Shown piece after piece: positions 1 through 6,333 of a stretch of DNA of 15,868 nt (the first letter of the stretch is position 1; each line of letters opens with the position of its first letter). The stretch lies in assembly GCA_905234575.1 (NCBI GenBank), contig CAJOIG010000013.1, forward strand, positions 1 through 15,868, given 5' to 3'. A program made the position numbers and the translations under genes. The stretch comes from an uncultured Oscillospiraceae bacterium (GTDB lineage: Bacteria; Bacillota; Clostridia; Oscillospirales; Oscillospiraceae). The notes under the pieces were generated by a model. The model searched no databases. It was not told the origin of the DNA and saw only the letters and a program-made list of their open reading frames with translations.

Positions 1-31
1 TCAAAACTGATCGAAGGAGGAGTTTTTCAGA

Positions 32-1531
32 ATGGCATTTTACTACAACGAACCGTCCCGCACCTTCAGCGAATATCTTCTCATCCCCGGGTACACCTCC
101 GAGGAACACACCCCTGGGAACATTTCCCTCAAAACACCGCTCGTGAAATACCGCAAGGGCGAGGAACCCGCCATCTCGCTGAACATCCCCCTGACCTCCG
201 CCATCATGCAGTCCGTATCGAATGATACCCTGGCCATCGCGCTGGCGAAGGAGGGCGGTCTGTCCTTCATTTACGGCTCCCAGAGTGTGGAGGACGAGGC
301 GGCCATGGTCGCTCGGGTCAAGAACTACAAGTCCGGTTTCGTCGTCAGCGCGTCGAACGTGACGCCCTCCGCGACGCTGCGGGACATCCTGGCGCTGAAA
401 GCGAAAAACGGCTTCTCCACCGTCGCCGTTACCGAGGACGGCACGCCGAACGGAAAGCTCTGCGGCATGGTCACGAGCCGGGATTACCGCGTCAGCCGCA
501 CGGATGAAAGTACGCCTGTGGCGCAGTTCATGACCCCGCTCGACAAGCTGGTCACGGCTGAGGAGGGCGTCTCCCTCAAGGAGGCGAACGACATCATCTG
601 GGACCACAAGCTCAACGCCCTGCCCATCGTTTCGAAGGACGGACGGCTCCTCTACTTCGTCTTTCGCAAGGACTACGCGAGCCACAAGGAGAACCCCGAC
701 GAGCTGCTGGACCACGAGAAGCGCTATCTCGTCGGCGCGGGCATCAATTCCCGGGACTATGCCACCCGCGTTCCGGCGCTGGTGGAGGCCGGCGCGGACG
801 TTCTGTGCATCGACTCCTCCGAAGGGTATTCCTGCTGGCAGAAGTACACGATCGATTGGATCCGCGAGCGCTACGGCGACTCCGTGAAGGTCGGCGCGGG
901 CAACGTGGTCGATAAGGACGGATTCCGCTTCCTGGCAGAATGCGGCGCGGACTTCGTCAAGGTCGGCATCGGCGGCGGCTCCATCTGTATCACCCGCGAG
1001 ACCAAGGGCATCGGCCGCGGCCAGGCGACGGCGCTCATCGAGGTGGCCGCGGAGCGCGACCGCTACTTTGAGGAGACGGGCATTTATATCCCCGTGTGCT
1101 CCGACGGCGGCATCGTGTATGACCACCACATCACCCTGGCCCTTGCCATGGGCGCGGACTTCATCATGCTCGGGCGCTATTTTGCCCGGTTCGACGAGAG
1201 CCCCACGCCCAAGCTCAACATCAACGGGACCTATGTCAAGGAATACTGGGGCGAGGGCTCGAACCGCGCCCGCAACTGGCAGCGCTACGACATCGGCGGC
1301 GCCGAGACCCTCAGCTTCGAGGAGGGCGTCGACAGCTACGTCACCTATGCCGGCAGCCTGCACGAGAACGTGCAGAAGAGCCTGTACAAGGTCCGCTCCA
1401 CCATGTGCAACTGCGGCGTCGTGAACATCTCCGAGCTGCAGAAGAACGCGAAGCTCACCGTCGTTTCCGCCACCTCCATCGTCGAGGGCGGGTATCACGA
1501 CGTGACGCTCAAAACCACATCCAGCCGATAA
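32..1531 (+). CDS. guaB: IMP dehydrogenase, Tritrichomonas-like subtype
   Basis: This enzyme oxidises IMP to XMP with NAD+, the committed step of GMP synthesis, in the cytosol. The 499-residue protein is a (beta/alpha)8 barrel interrupted at about residues 95-215 by two CBS-type segments (around TVAVTEDGTPNG and ALPIVSKDG). The catalytic loop reads GGGSICITRE with the nucleophile Cys319. The mobile flap carries EYWGEGSNRARNWQRYD with the Arg418-Tyr419 pair used for hydrolysis, so the active site looks complete. The start is set by AAGGAGGAG at 14-22, nine bases before the ATG. From memory, the whole protein, including its N-terminus (MAFYYNEP, then EYLLIPG), resembles the protozoan Tritrichomonas foetus enzyme more than B. 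subtilis GuaB, whose loop is of the GPGSICTTR type. It lies 12 bases upstream of fhs and is probably cotranscribed with it. The function is very likely; the subtype assignment rests on recall of family sequences. Confidence 0.96.
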   Translation: MAFYYNEPSRTFSEYLLIPGYTSEEHTPGNISLKTPLVKYRKGEEPAISLNIPLTSAIMQSVSNDTLAIALAKEGGLSFIYGSQSVEDEAAMVARVKNYKSGFVVSASNVTPSATLRDILALKAKNGFSTVAVTEDGTPNGKLCGMVTSRDYRVSRTDESTPVAQFMTPLDKLVTAEEGVSLKEANDIIWDHKLNALPIVSKDGRLLYFVFRKDYASHKENPDELLDHEKRYLVGAGINSRDYATRVPALVEAGADVLCIDSSEGYSCWQKYTIDWIRERYGDSVKVGAGNVVDKDGFRFLAECGADFVKVGIGGGSICITRETKGIGRGQATALIEVAAERDRYFEETGIYIPVCSDGGIVYDHHITLALAMGADFIMLGRYFARFDESPTPKLNINGTYVKEYWGEGSNRARNWQRYDIGGAETLSFEEGVDSYVTYAGSLHENVQKSLYKVRSTMCNCGVVNISELQKNAKLTVVSATSIVEGGYHDVTLKTTSSR

Positions 1532-1543
1532 AAGGAGAGAATA

Positions 1544-3211
1544 ATGACGGACATTGAAATCGCTCAGCGCTGTCAGATGAAGCACATCCGCGAGATCGCG
1601 GAGATCGCCGGCGTTGAGGAGAAGTACCTTGAACAGTACGGCAATTATAAGGCCAAGGTCGATTATCGGATGCTGAAGGACCTCTCCGACCGTCCGGACG
1701 GAAAGCTCATCCTGGTGACCGCCATCACCCCGACCCCGGCGGGCGAGGGAAAGACCACCACCTCCGTCGGCCTGACGGACGGCCTGCGGAAGATCGGCAA
1801 AAACGCCGTCGTTGCCCTGCGCGAGCCCAGCCTCGGCCCGGTGTTCGGCATCAAGGGCGGCGCGGCCGGCGGCGGATACGCCCAGGTCGTCCCCATGGAA
1901 GACATCAACCTGCACTTCACCGGCGACTTCCACGCCATCGGCGCTGCGAACAACCTTCTCGCCGCGATGCTGGATAACCACATCCAGCAGGGAAATTCCC
2001 TCGGCATCGACCCGAAGCAGATCACCTGGAAGCGCGCCGTCGACATGAACGACCGTCAGCTCCGGAACATCGTGGACGGTCTCGGCGGCAAGATGCAGGG
2101 TGTGCCCCGGGAGGACGGCTTCGACATCACCGTCGCCTCGGAGGTCATGGCGGTCCTGTGCCTTGCGAGCGACATCCCCGATCTCAAGGCGCGGCTCGGT
2201 CGGATCATCGTCGGCTACACTTACGCGGGCGCGCCGGTCACCGCGCATGACCTCAAGGCTGAGGGCGCCATGGCGGCGCTCCTCAAGGACGCGCTTAAGC
2301 CGAACCTCGTCCAGACCCTGGAGGGTACCCCCGCGTTCATCCACGGCGGTCCTTTCGCGAACATCGCCCACGGCTGCAACTCCGTGACGGCCACCCGCAT
2401 GGCGCTGAAGCTCAGCGATTACACCGTGACGGAGGCCGGATTCGCCGCCGATCTCGGCGCGGAGAAGTTCCTGGACATCAAGTGCCGCATGGCCGGGCTG
2501 CATCCCGCGGCGGTGGTCGTCGTGGCGACGGTGCGCGCCCTGAAGTATCACGGCGGCGTTCCCAAGGCCGAGCTGAACGCGGAGAATCTGGAAGCCCTGG
2601 AGAAGGGCCTGCCGAACCTCCTGCAGCACGTCGGCAACATTAAGAACGTGTATGGCCTGCCCTGTGTGGTAGCGATCAACGCTTTCCCCACCGATACGAA
2701 GGCCGAACTCGATCTTGTAGAGGCCAAGTGCCGCGAGCTCGGCGTGAACGTGGCTCTCAGCGAGGTATGGGCCAAGGGCGGCGAGGGCGGCATGACGCTG
2801 GCGGAGGAGGTCGTCCGCCTGTGTGAGCAGCCGAACGATTTCCGCCAGTCCTATGAGCTCGACATGCCCATCCTGGAAAAGCTCAACGCGATCTGTACCA
2901 AGGTCTATCACGCGGACGGCGTCCAGCTCGTGGGCAACGCCGTGAAGCAGATCAAACAGCTCGAAGAGCTCGGCTTCGGAAAGCTCCCCATCTGCGTGGC
3001 GAAAACGCAGTACTCCTTCTCGGACGATCCGGCCCTGCTCGGCGCGCCGAAGGGCTTCACCGTCACCGTGCGGAACCTGAAGGTCTCCGCGGGCGCCGGC
3101 TTCATCGTGGCGCTGACCGGCGACATCATGACCATGCCCGGTCTGCCGAAATCCCCCGCGGCTGAGCGCATCGACGTGGACGAAAACGGCGTGATCTCCG
3201 GCTTGTTCTGA
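1544..3211 (+). CDS. fhs: Formate--tetrahydrofolate ligase
   Basis: This enzyme joins formate to tetrahydrofolate with ATP hydrolysis to give 10-formyl-THF, the one-carbon donor for purine synthesis and for formyl-Met-tRNA, and a step of the methyl branch of acetogenic carbon flow. The 555-residue length is the usual size for the bacterial family. The family P-loop is present at residues 63-73 (TPTPAGEGKTT), followed by the conserved REPSLGPVFGIKGGAAGGGYAQ region and, near the C-terminus, MTMPGLPKSPAA. An AAGGAGAG ribosome binding site sits just before the ATG. The gene follows guaB by 12 bases and ends at a strong terminator, so the two probably form one transcript linking one-carbon supply to purine synthesis. 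Nothing in the reading frame looks damaged. Confidence 0.97.
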   Translation: MTDIEIAQRCQMKHIREIAEIAGVEEKYLEQYGNYKAKVDYRMLKDLSDRPDGKLILVTAITPTPAGEGKTTTSVGLTDGLRKIGKNAVVALREPSLGPVFGIKGGAAGGGYAQVVPMEDINLHFTGDFHAIGAANNLLAAMLDNHIQQGNSLGIDPKQITWKRAVDMNDRQLRNIVDGLGGKMQGVPREDGFDITVASEVMAVLCLASDIPDLKARLGRIIVGYTYAGAPVTAHDLKAEGAMAALLKDALKPNLVQTLEGTPAFIHGGPFANIAHGCNSVTATRMALKLSDYTVTEAGFAADLGAEKFLDIKCRMAGLHPAAVVVVATVRALKYHGGVPKAELNAENLEALEKGLPNLLQHVGNIKNVYGLPCVVAINAFPTDTKAELDLVEAKCRELGVNVALSEVWAKGGEGGMTLAEEVVRLCEQPNDFRQSYELDMPILEKLNAICTKVYHADGVQLVGNAVKQIKQLEELGFGKLPICVAKTQYSFSDDPALLGAPKGFTVTVRNLKVSAGAGFIVALTGDIMTMPGLPKSPAAERIDVDENGVISGLF

Positions 3212-3232
3212 GACGGACAAGCTTCCATGGAT

Positions 3233-3261
3233 AAACGGCTCGCTTCGGCGGGCCGTTTTTT
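3233..3261 (+). terminator. Intrinsic terminator after fhs
   Basis: An 11-bp stem (3233-3243 pairing with 3248-3258, with one G-T wobble at 3240/3251) closes on a C(TTCG)G loop, which is the very stable UUCG tetraloop in RNA. Six T residues follow at 3256-3261. It lies 21 bases after the fhs stop codon and separates the purine/one-carbon pair from the SigK gene. Confidence 0.93.
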
Positions 3262-3327
3262 CACGAAAATTGTCGTATCGGGACAAACCGGAACTGCATA
3301 GGCTGGATTTTGAGGAGGATCAAGTCC

Positions 3328-4017
3328 ATGCTGTCTACGACGTTTATGCTCCTGATCACGAGCGCCATGCTCATGCTGCGTCTCGGGGAAAACGCTTCCT
3401 CGTTTCCCCGGCCGCTCAAGCCGGCCGAGGAGGAAGACTGCGTCCGCCGGATGCTCGAGGGCGACGAGGAGGCGCGAAGTACGCTCATCGAACGGAACCT
3501 TCGACTCGTCATGCACATCATCAAAAAATACTACACCAGCTCCGCCGACGCGGAGGATCTGGTCTCCATCGGGACCATCGGTCTTATTAAGGGCGTCTCG
3601 ACCTTTCGGCCGGACAAAGGCGTCCGTCTGGCGACATACGCATCCCGCTGCATTGAAAACGAGATCCTGATGTTTTTTCGCGGGCAGCGAAAGACGGCGG
3701 GGGAGGTGTCGCTCTCCGGCGTGCTGGAGGGGGATGGAGACGAGGATGGGCCCTCGGTCCTCGACACCATCGCGGACGATACCGACCTGCTGGAAGATCT
3801 CTCCCGCAAGGAATCGGTGATCCGTGTCCGGAACGCGCTGGACGAGGCGTTGACGGAACGGGAGGCGGCGGTCATACGTCTGCGATATGGGATCGACGGT
3901 CGTCTCCCCATGCCGCAGAGGGAGGTGGCGGACCGCTTGGGCATCTCGCGATCCTATGTCTCGCGCATCGAAAAGAAGGCGCTTCAGAAGCTGCGGGAGC
4001 ATCTGGAGGAGCATTGA
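3328..4017 (+). CDS. sigK: Sporulation sigma factor SigK, with pro-sequence
   Basis: This is a sigma-70 family factor that in spore formers directs late mother-cell transcription (coat and cortex genes). The 229-residue protein has region 2 (NLRLVMHIIKKYY, then AEDLVSIGTIGLIKG and ATYASRCIENEILM) and a region 4 helix-turn-helix (REVADRLGISRSYVSRIEKK), both close to B. subtilis SigK. Residues 1-19 are hydrophobic, followed by an FPRPL motif that matches FPQPL in B. subtilis. This suggests an inactive pro-sigma-K held at the membrane until cleaved by a SpoIVFB-like protease. I chose ATG 3328 because AGGAGG at 3313-3318 is nine bases upstream. A TTG at 3310 would add six residues but lies ahead of, and reads through, that ribosome binding site. 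The reading frame is continuous, with no skin-type insertion. It is preceded by the fhs terminator, so it should have its own promoter, which I could not place securely. Confidence 0.93.
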   Translation: MLSTTFMLLITSAMLMLRLGENASSFPRPLKPAEEEDCVRRMLEGDEEARSTLIERNLRLVMHIIKKYYTSSADAEDLVSIGTIGLIKGVSTFRPDKGVRLATYASRCIENEILMFFRGQRKTAGEVSLSGVLEGDGDEDGPSVLDTIADDTDLLEDLSRKESVIRVRNALDEALTEREAAVIRLRYGIDGRLPMPQREVADRLGISRSYVSRIEKKALQKLREHLEEH

Positions 4018-4036
4018 GCGGTGCCGGATCCAAAAA

Positions 4037-4062
4037 TCCCGGAATAATCGAGGGTTCCGGGG
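4037..4062 (+). other. Hairpin after sigK, possible weak terminator
   Basis: CCCGGAA at 4038-4044 pairs perfectly with TTCCGGG at 4055-4061, extended by G-T pairs on both sides, with a loop of about eight to ten bases. It begins 20 bases after the sigK stop. No T-run follows, so it may be a transcript 3' end stabiliser or a factor-dependent stop rather than a classical terminator. Confidence 0.4.
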
Positions 4063-4094
4063 CATAAATATAGTATTGCGATTTGAAAAAAGTC

Positions 4095-4123
4095 TTGCTT
4101 TATTATTTGTGATATGGTATAGT
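4095..4123 (+). promoter_or_regulatory. Sigma-A promoter of the rimP-nusA-infB operon
   Basis: A -35 box TTGCTT (4095-4100) and a -10 box TATAGT (4118-4123) are separated by exactly 17 bases, and a TG dinucleotide one base upstream of the -10 (4115-4116) makes it an extended -10. The surrounding DNA is AT-rich against a GC-rich genome. Transcription should start near 4130, giving a leader of about 83 bases before rimP that contains the hairpin at 4151-4176. Confidence 0.85.
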
Positions 4124-4150
4124 GTCACCAGCGAAGTTCTTTTACCTGTG

Positions 4151-4176
4151 GAGTGGGTCTTGTCCCACTCTTTTTT
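4151..4176 (+). terminator. Leader terminator/attenuator upstream of rimP-nusA
   Basis: GAGTGGG (4151-4157) pairs perfectly with CCCACTC (4164-4170) around a six-base loop and is followed directly by six T residues (4171-4176), the form of an intrinsic terminator. It lies between the operon promoter and the first gene, where it must be read through to make NusA. In B. subtilis NusA stimulates weak intrinsic terminators and is reported to control its own operon. A short seven-pair stem suits such a feedback attenuator. The role here is inferred; the hairpin itself is seen directly. Confidence 0.75.
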
Positions 4177-4212
4177 CTGATGAAAAACAAATTGTCAAAA
4201 GCTGGAAATCAA

Positions 4213-4665
4213 ATGAACAAGATCGAACAAACCGTCTATGATCTCGCGCTTCCCGTCGTGGAAGAGCAGGGGCTTGAGCTCTGGGATGTGGAGTACGTCC
4301 TGGAGGCCGGTCAGCGTTATCTGCGCGTCTACCTTGACAGCCCGGTGGGCGTGGATCTCGACGACTGCGAGCGTGTATCCCGGCTCCTGGATCCCATGCT
4401 GGACGAGAAGGATCCCATCCCAGACAGCTACGTTTTTGAGGTCGGCTCCGCCGGGTGTGAGCGGCAGCTCAAGCGTCCGTCGGATTTTGAGCGCTTCCTT
4501 GGGGAGCTTGTGGAAGTCAAACTCTACAGCGCCGTGGACGGGTCCAAGCAGTGGATCGGTACGCTTCGGTCCTATGACGACAGTGATGTCACCGTCGATT
4601 CCGGTGGGGAACACCGCTTTACTTCCAAACAGATCGCTTCCGTGCGTCTGCACGTTGAATTCTAA
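4213..4665 (+). CDS. rimP: Ribosome maturation factor RimP
   Basis: RimP assists assembly of the 30S ribosomal subunit. With the start at ATG 4213 the product has 150 residues, the normal family length. The N-terminal alpha/beta domain has the family pattern ...VVEEQGLELWDVEYV..., then LRVYLDSPVGVDLDDC, SRLLDPMLDE and FEVGSAGCERQLKRPSDFERF. The C-terminal half is an SH3-like barrel ending SKQIASVRLHVEF. The start is not certain. ATG 4213 has only a weak GGAAA site upstream (4204-4208). In-frame alternatives are ATG 4180, which has no ribosome binding site, and GTG 4153, which lies inside the leader hairpin and is unlikely. It is first in the long operon, 18 bases upstream of nusA, which is the conserved Firmicute arrangement. 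Confidence 0.93.
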   Translation: MNKIEQTVYDLALPVVEEQGLELWDVEYVLEAGQRYLRVYLDSPVGVDLDDCERVSRLLDPMLDEKDPIPDSYVFEVGSAGCERQLKRPSDFERFLGELVEVKLYSAVDGSKQWIGTLRSYDDSDVTVDSGGEHRFTSKQIASVRLHVEF

Positions 4666-4683
4666 ATCGGAGGAACACAAGAC

Positions 4684-5736
4684 ATGAATGCCGAGTTTTT
4701 CAGCGCCATTGAAGACATCGAACGGGAGAAGGGCATTCCCCGCGAGTATATGTTCGACAAGATCAACCAGGCCATTATGACCGCCTTCCGCCGGGAGCAT
4801 CCCGATGCGGCGGACAACGCGGTCCTGGAGATCGACGAGGATAAAAAGAAGATCGAGATGTACGTCATTACCGACGTCGTCGAGACGGTCGAGAATCCCG
4901 CCATCGAGATGACCGAGGCCCAGGCCCACAAGTACAACAAGAAGGCCAAGGCCGGCATGCAGATCCGCGTCCCGGTGGATACCAAGGAGTTCGGCCGCAT
5001 CGCCGCGGGTTCCGCGAAGCAGGTCATCATCCAGGGCATCCGCGAGGCTGAGCGCGGCATGATCTATGACGAGTTTACCTCCCACGAGCACGAGATCCTC
5101 ACCGGTGAGGTCTCCCGCATCGATCCGCGCACCGGCAGCGTTTCCATGAAGATCAGCTCGAACTCCGAGTACACCGACGCGCTCCTGTCCGCGAACGAGC
5201 AGATCCGCGACGAGGTCCTTGTCGAGGGCAAGCGCATCAAGGTCTATGTGATCGAGGTCCGCAAGTCGAGCCGCGGCCCCCAGGTGCTCATCAGCCGCAC
5301 GCACCCTGGCCTTGTCAAGCGCCTGTTTGAGCTTGAGGTCCCCGAGATCTCCGACGGCTCCGTCGAGATCAAGAGCGTGGCCCGTGAGGCCGGCTCCCGC
5401 ACAAAGATGGCGGTGTGGAGCACCGTGGCGGACGTCGATCCCATCGGCGCCTGCGTCGGTCCCCGCGGCGGCCGTGTGGGCAGCATCGTAGACGAGCTCG
5501 GCGGCGAGAAGATCGACATCATCCGCTACAGCGAGGATCCCGAGGCGTACATCGCCGCGGCTCTGTCTCCGGCCAATGTCCTGAGCGTGACCATGTCGGA
5601 GGACGGCAAGTCCTGCCGCGTCATCGTCCCGGACAATCAGCTTTCTCTTGCCATCGGCAAGGAAGGCCAGAACGCGCGTCTGGCCGCGAAGCTGACGGGC
5701 TATAAGATCGACATCAAGCCGGAGAGCGAGGGCTGA
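4684..5736 (+). CDS. nusA: Transcription termination/antitermination factor NusA
   Basis: NusA binds RNA polymerase and nascent RNA and modulates pausing, intrinsic termination and antitermination. The 350-residue protein has the N-terminal polymerase-binding domain (about 1-130), an S1 domain (about 135-200) and two KH domains. KH1 has the IGACVGPRGGRVGSIVDELGGE segment near residues 250-275, and KH2 ends the protein with LSLAIGKEGQNARLAAKLTGY. It lacks the acidic C-terminal repeats of the E. coli protein, as is normal in Firmicutes. A good CGGAGGA site (4668-4674) is nine bases before the ATG. It sits 18 bases after rimP and four bases before ylxR, and is probably subject to feedback at the leader hairpin of its own operon. 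Confidence 0.97.
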   Translation: MNAEFFSAIEDIEREKGIPREYMFDKINQAIMTAFRREHPDAADNAVLEIDEDKKKIEMYVITDVVETVENPAIEMTEAQAHKYNKKAKAGMQIRVPVDTKEFGRIAAGSAKQVIIQGIREAERGMIYDEFTSHEHEILTGEVSRIDPRTGSVSMKISSNSEYTDALLSANEQIRDEVLVEGKRIKVYVIEVRKSSRGPQVLISRTHPGLVKRLFELEVPEISDGSVEIKSVAREAGSRTKMAVWSTVADVDPIGACVGPRGGRVGSIVDELGGEKIDIIRYSEDPEAYIAAALSPANVLSVTMSEDGKSCRVIVPDNQLSLAIGKEGQNARLAAKLTGYKIDIKPESEG

Positions 5737-5740
5737 CCCC

Positions 5741-6001
5741 ATGCCCGAACCCATACGCATGTGCGCGGGATGCCGCGAGCGCGCCCCGAAAAAGGAGCTG
5801 ATTCGCGTTGTCCGGACGCCGGAGGGCGGACTGCTTCTGGACGCCAGGGAGAAAGCTCCCGGTCGCGGAGCTTATCTCTGCCGCAAGGTTGAGTGCCTTC
5901 GCAAGGCGCGGAAAAGCCGGGCTCTGGAGCGTGCGCTCAACCTTACGATCCCGCCCGAAGCGTATGACGAGCTGGAGGCGGCGCTGAACGGAGAGCTATG
6001 A
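5741..6001 (+). CDS. rnpM: YlxR/RnpM family RNA-binding protein
   Basis: This small basic protein (86 residues) belongs to the DUF448/YlxR family. The B. subtilis member has been described as a modulator of RNase P activity (RnpM). Family hallmarks are MCAGCRER at the N-terminus, the KKELIRVVR strand, and GRGAYLCRKVECLRKARK near the middle. It always or nearly always lies between nusA and ylxQ in Firmicutes, as here. Its stop codon overlaps the ylxQ start codon in an ATGA arrangement, implying coupled translation. Membership is clear; the detailed role is taken from the family. Confidence 0.92.
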   Translation: MPEPIRMCAGCRERAPKKELIRVVRTPEGGLLLDAREKAPGRGAYLCRKVECLRKARKSRALERALNLTIPPEAYDELEAALNGEL

Positions 6002-6333
6002 ACGACACAAAGGCGCTGCGTTATCTGTCTCTCGCCGCGAAGGCCGGACGGATCGTGACCGGCGGCGACGAGGTGGAAAAACAGCTTCGCCGCGGAAAAA
6101 AGGGGACAATGCTTCTTGCGTCCGACGCGGGTGCCGACGCGAAACGCCGTGCCGGAAACCTCGCGAAAGACAGAACGATCCCCCTTTGGAATATACCCTA
6201 TACCAAGTTGGAGCTTGCCGCCGCCGTCGGCCGCTCTCGCCCCGTTGCCCTGGCTCTTATCACGGACGAGGGACTGGCCGCCGCCTTTGCCGCGGCCGCA
6301 GCAATCGCATCGGAACAGGAGGAACATGAATGA
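5998..6333 (+). CDS. ylxQ: YlxQ, L7Ae-type ribosomal/K-turn binding protein
   Basis: This 111-residue protein is of the L7Ae/L30e/Gadd45 fold, a family that binds kink-turn RNA. Typical features are the opening YLSLAAKAGRIVTGGDEVEKQL, the segment KKGTMLLASDAGADAKRRAGNLAKD and IPLWNIPYTKLELAAAVGRSRPVALALI. The C-terminus is alanine-rich (LAAAFAAAAAIA). The start ATG overlaps the stop of rnpM, and its own stop overlaps the infB start, again as ATGA, with an AGGAGGA site for infB just upstream inside this gene. The exact RNA target is not known from the sequence. Confidence 0.92.
   Translation: MNDTKALRYLSLAAKAGRIVTGGDEVEKQLRRGKKGTMLLASDAGADAKRRAGNLAKDRTIPLWNIPYTKLELAAAVGRSRPVALALITDEGLAAAFAAAAAIASEQEEHE

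Noticed and set aside
3275..3304. A possible sigma-E-like promoter (GTAT, then CATAGGCT) upstream of sigK.
   Set aside because: The -10 agrees only in part with the CATACA-type consensus and the -35 is poor. A sporulation promoter is expected here, but this one is too weak to annotate.
4076..4106. An alternative promoter TTGCGA with TATTAT ahead of rimP.
   Set aside because: The spacer is 19 bases and both boxes are weaker than the overlapping TTGCTT/TATAGT pair with its 17-base spacer and extended -10.
2908..4128. A 406-codon open frame on the - strand across the end of fhs and sigK.
   Set aside because: It crosses the strong fhs terminator and two well-supported + strand genes, and its product resembles no family.
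4195..5760. A 521-codon open frame on the - strand opposite rimP and nusA.
   Set aside because: It has the same compositional shadow pattern, no plausible start signal, and clear rimP and nusA on the other strand.
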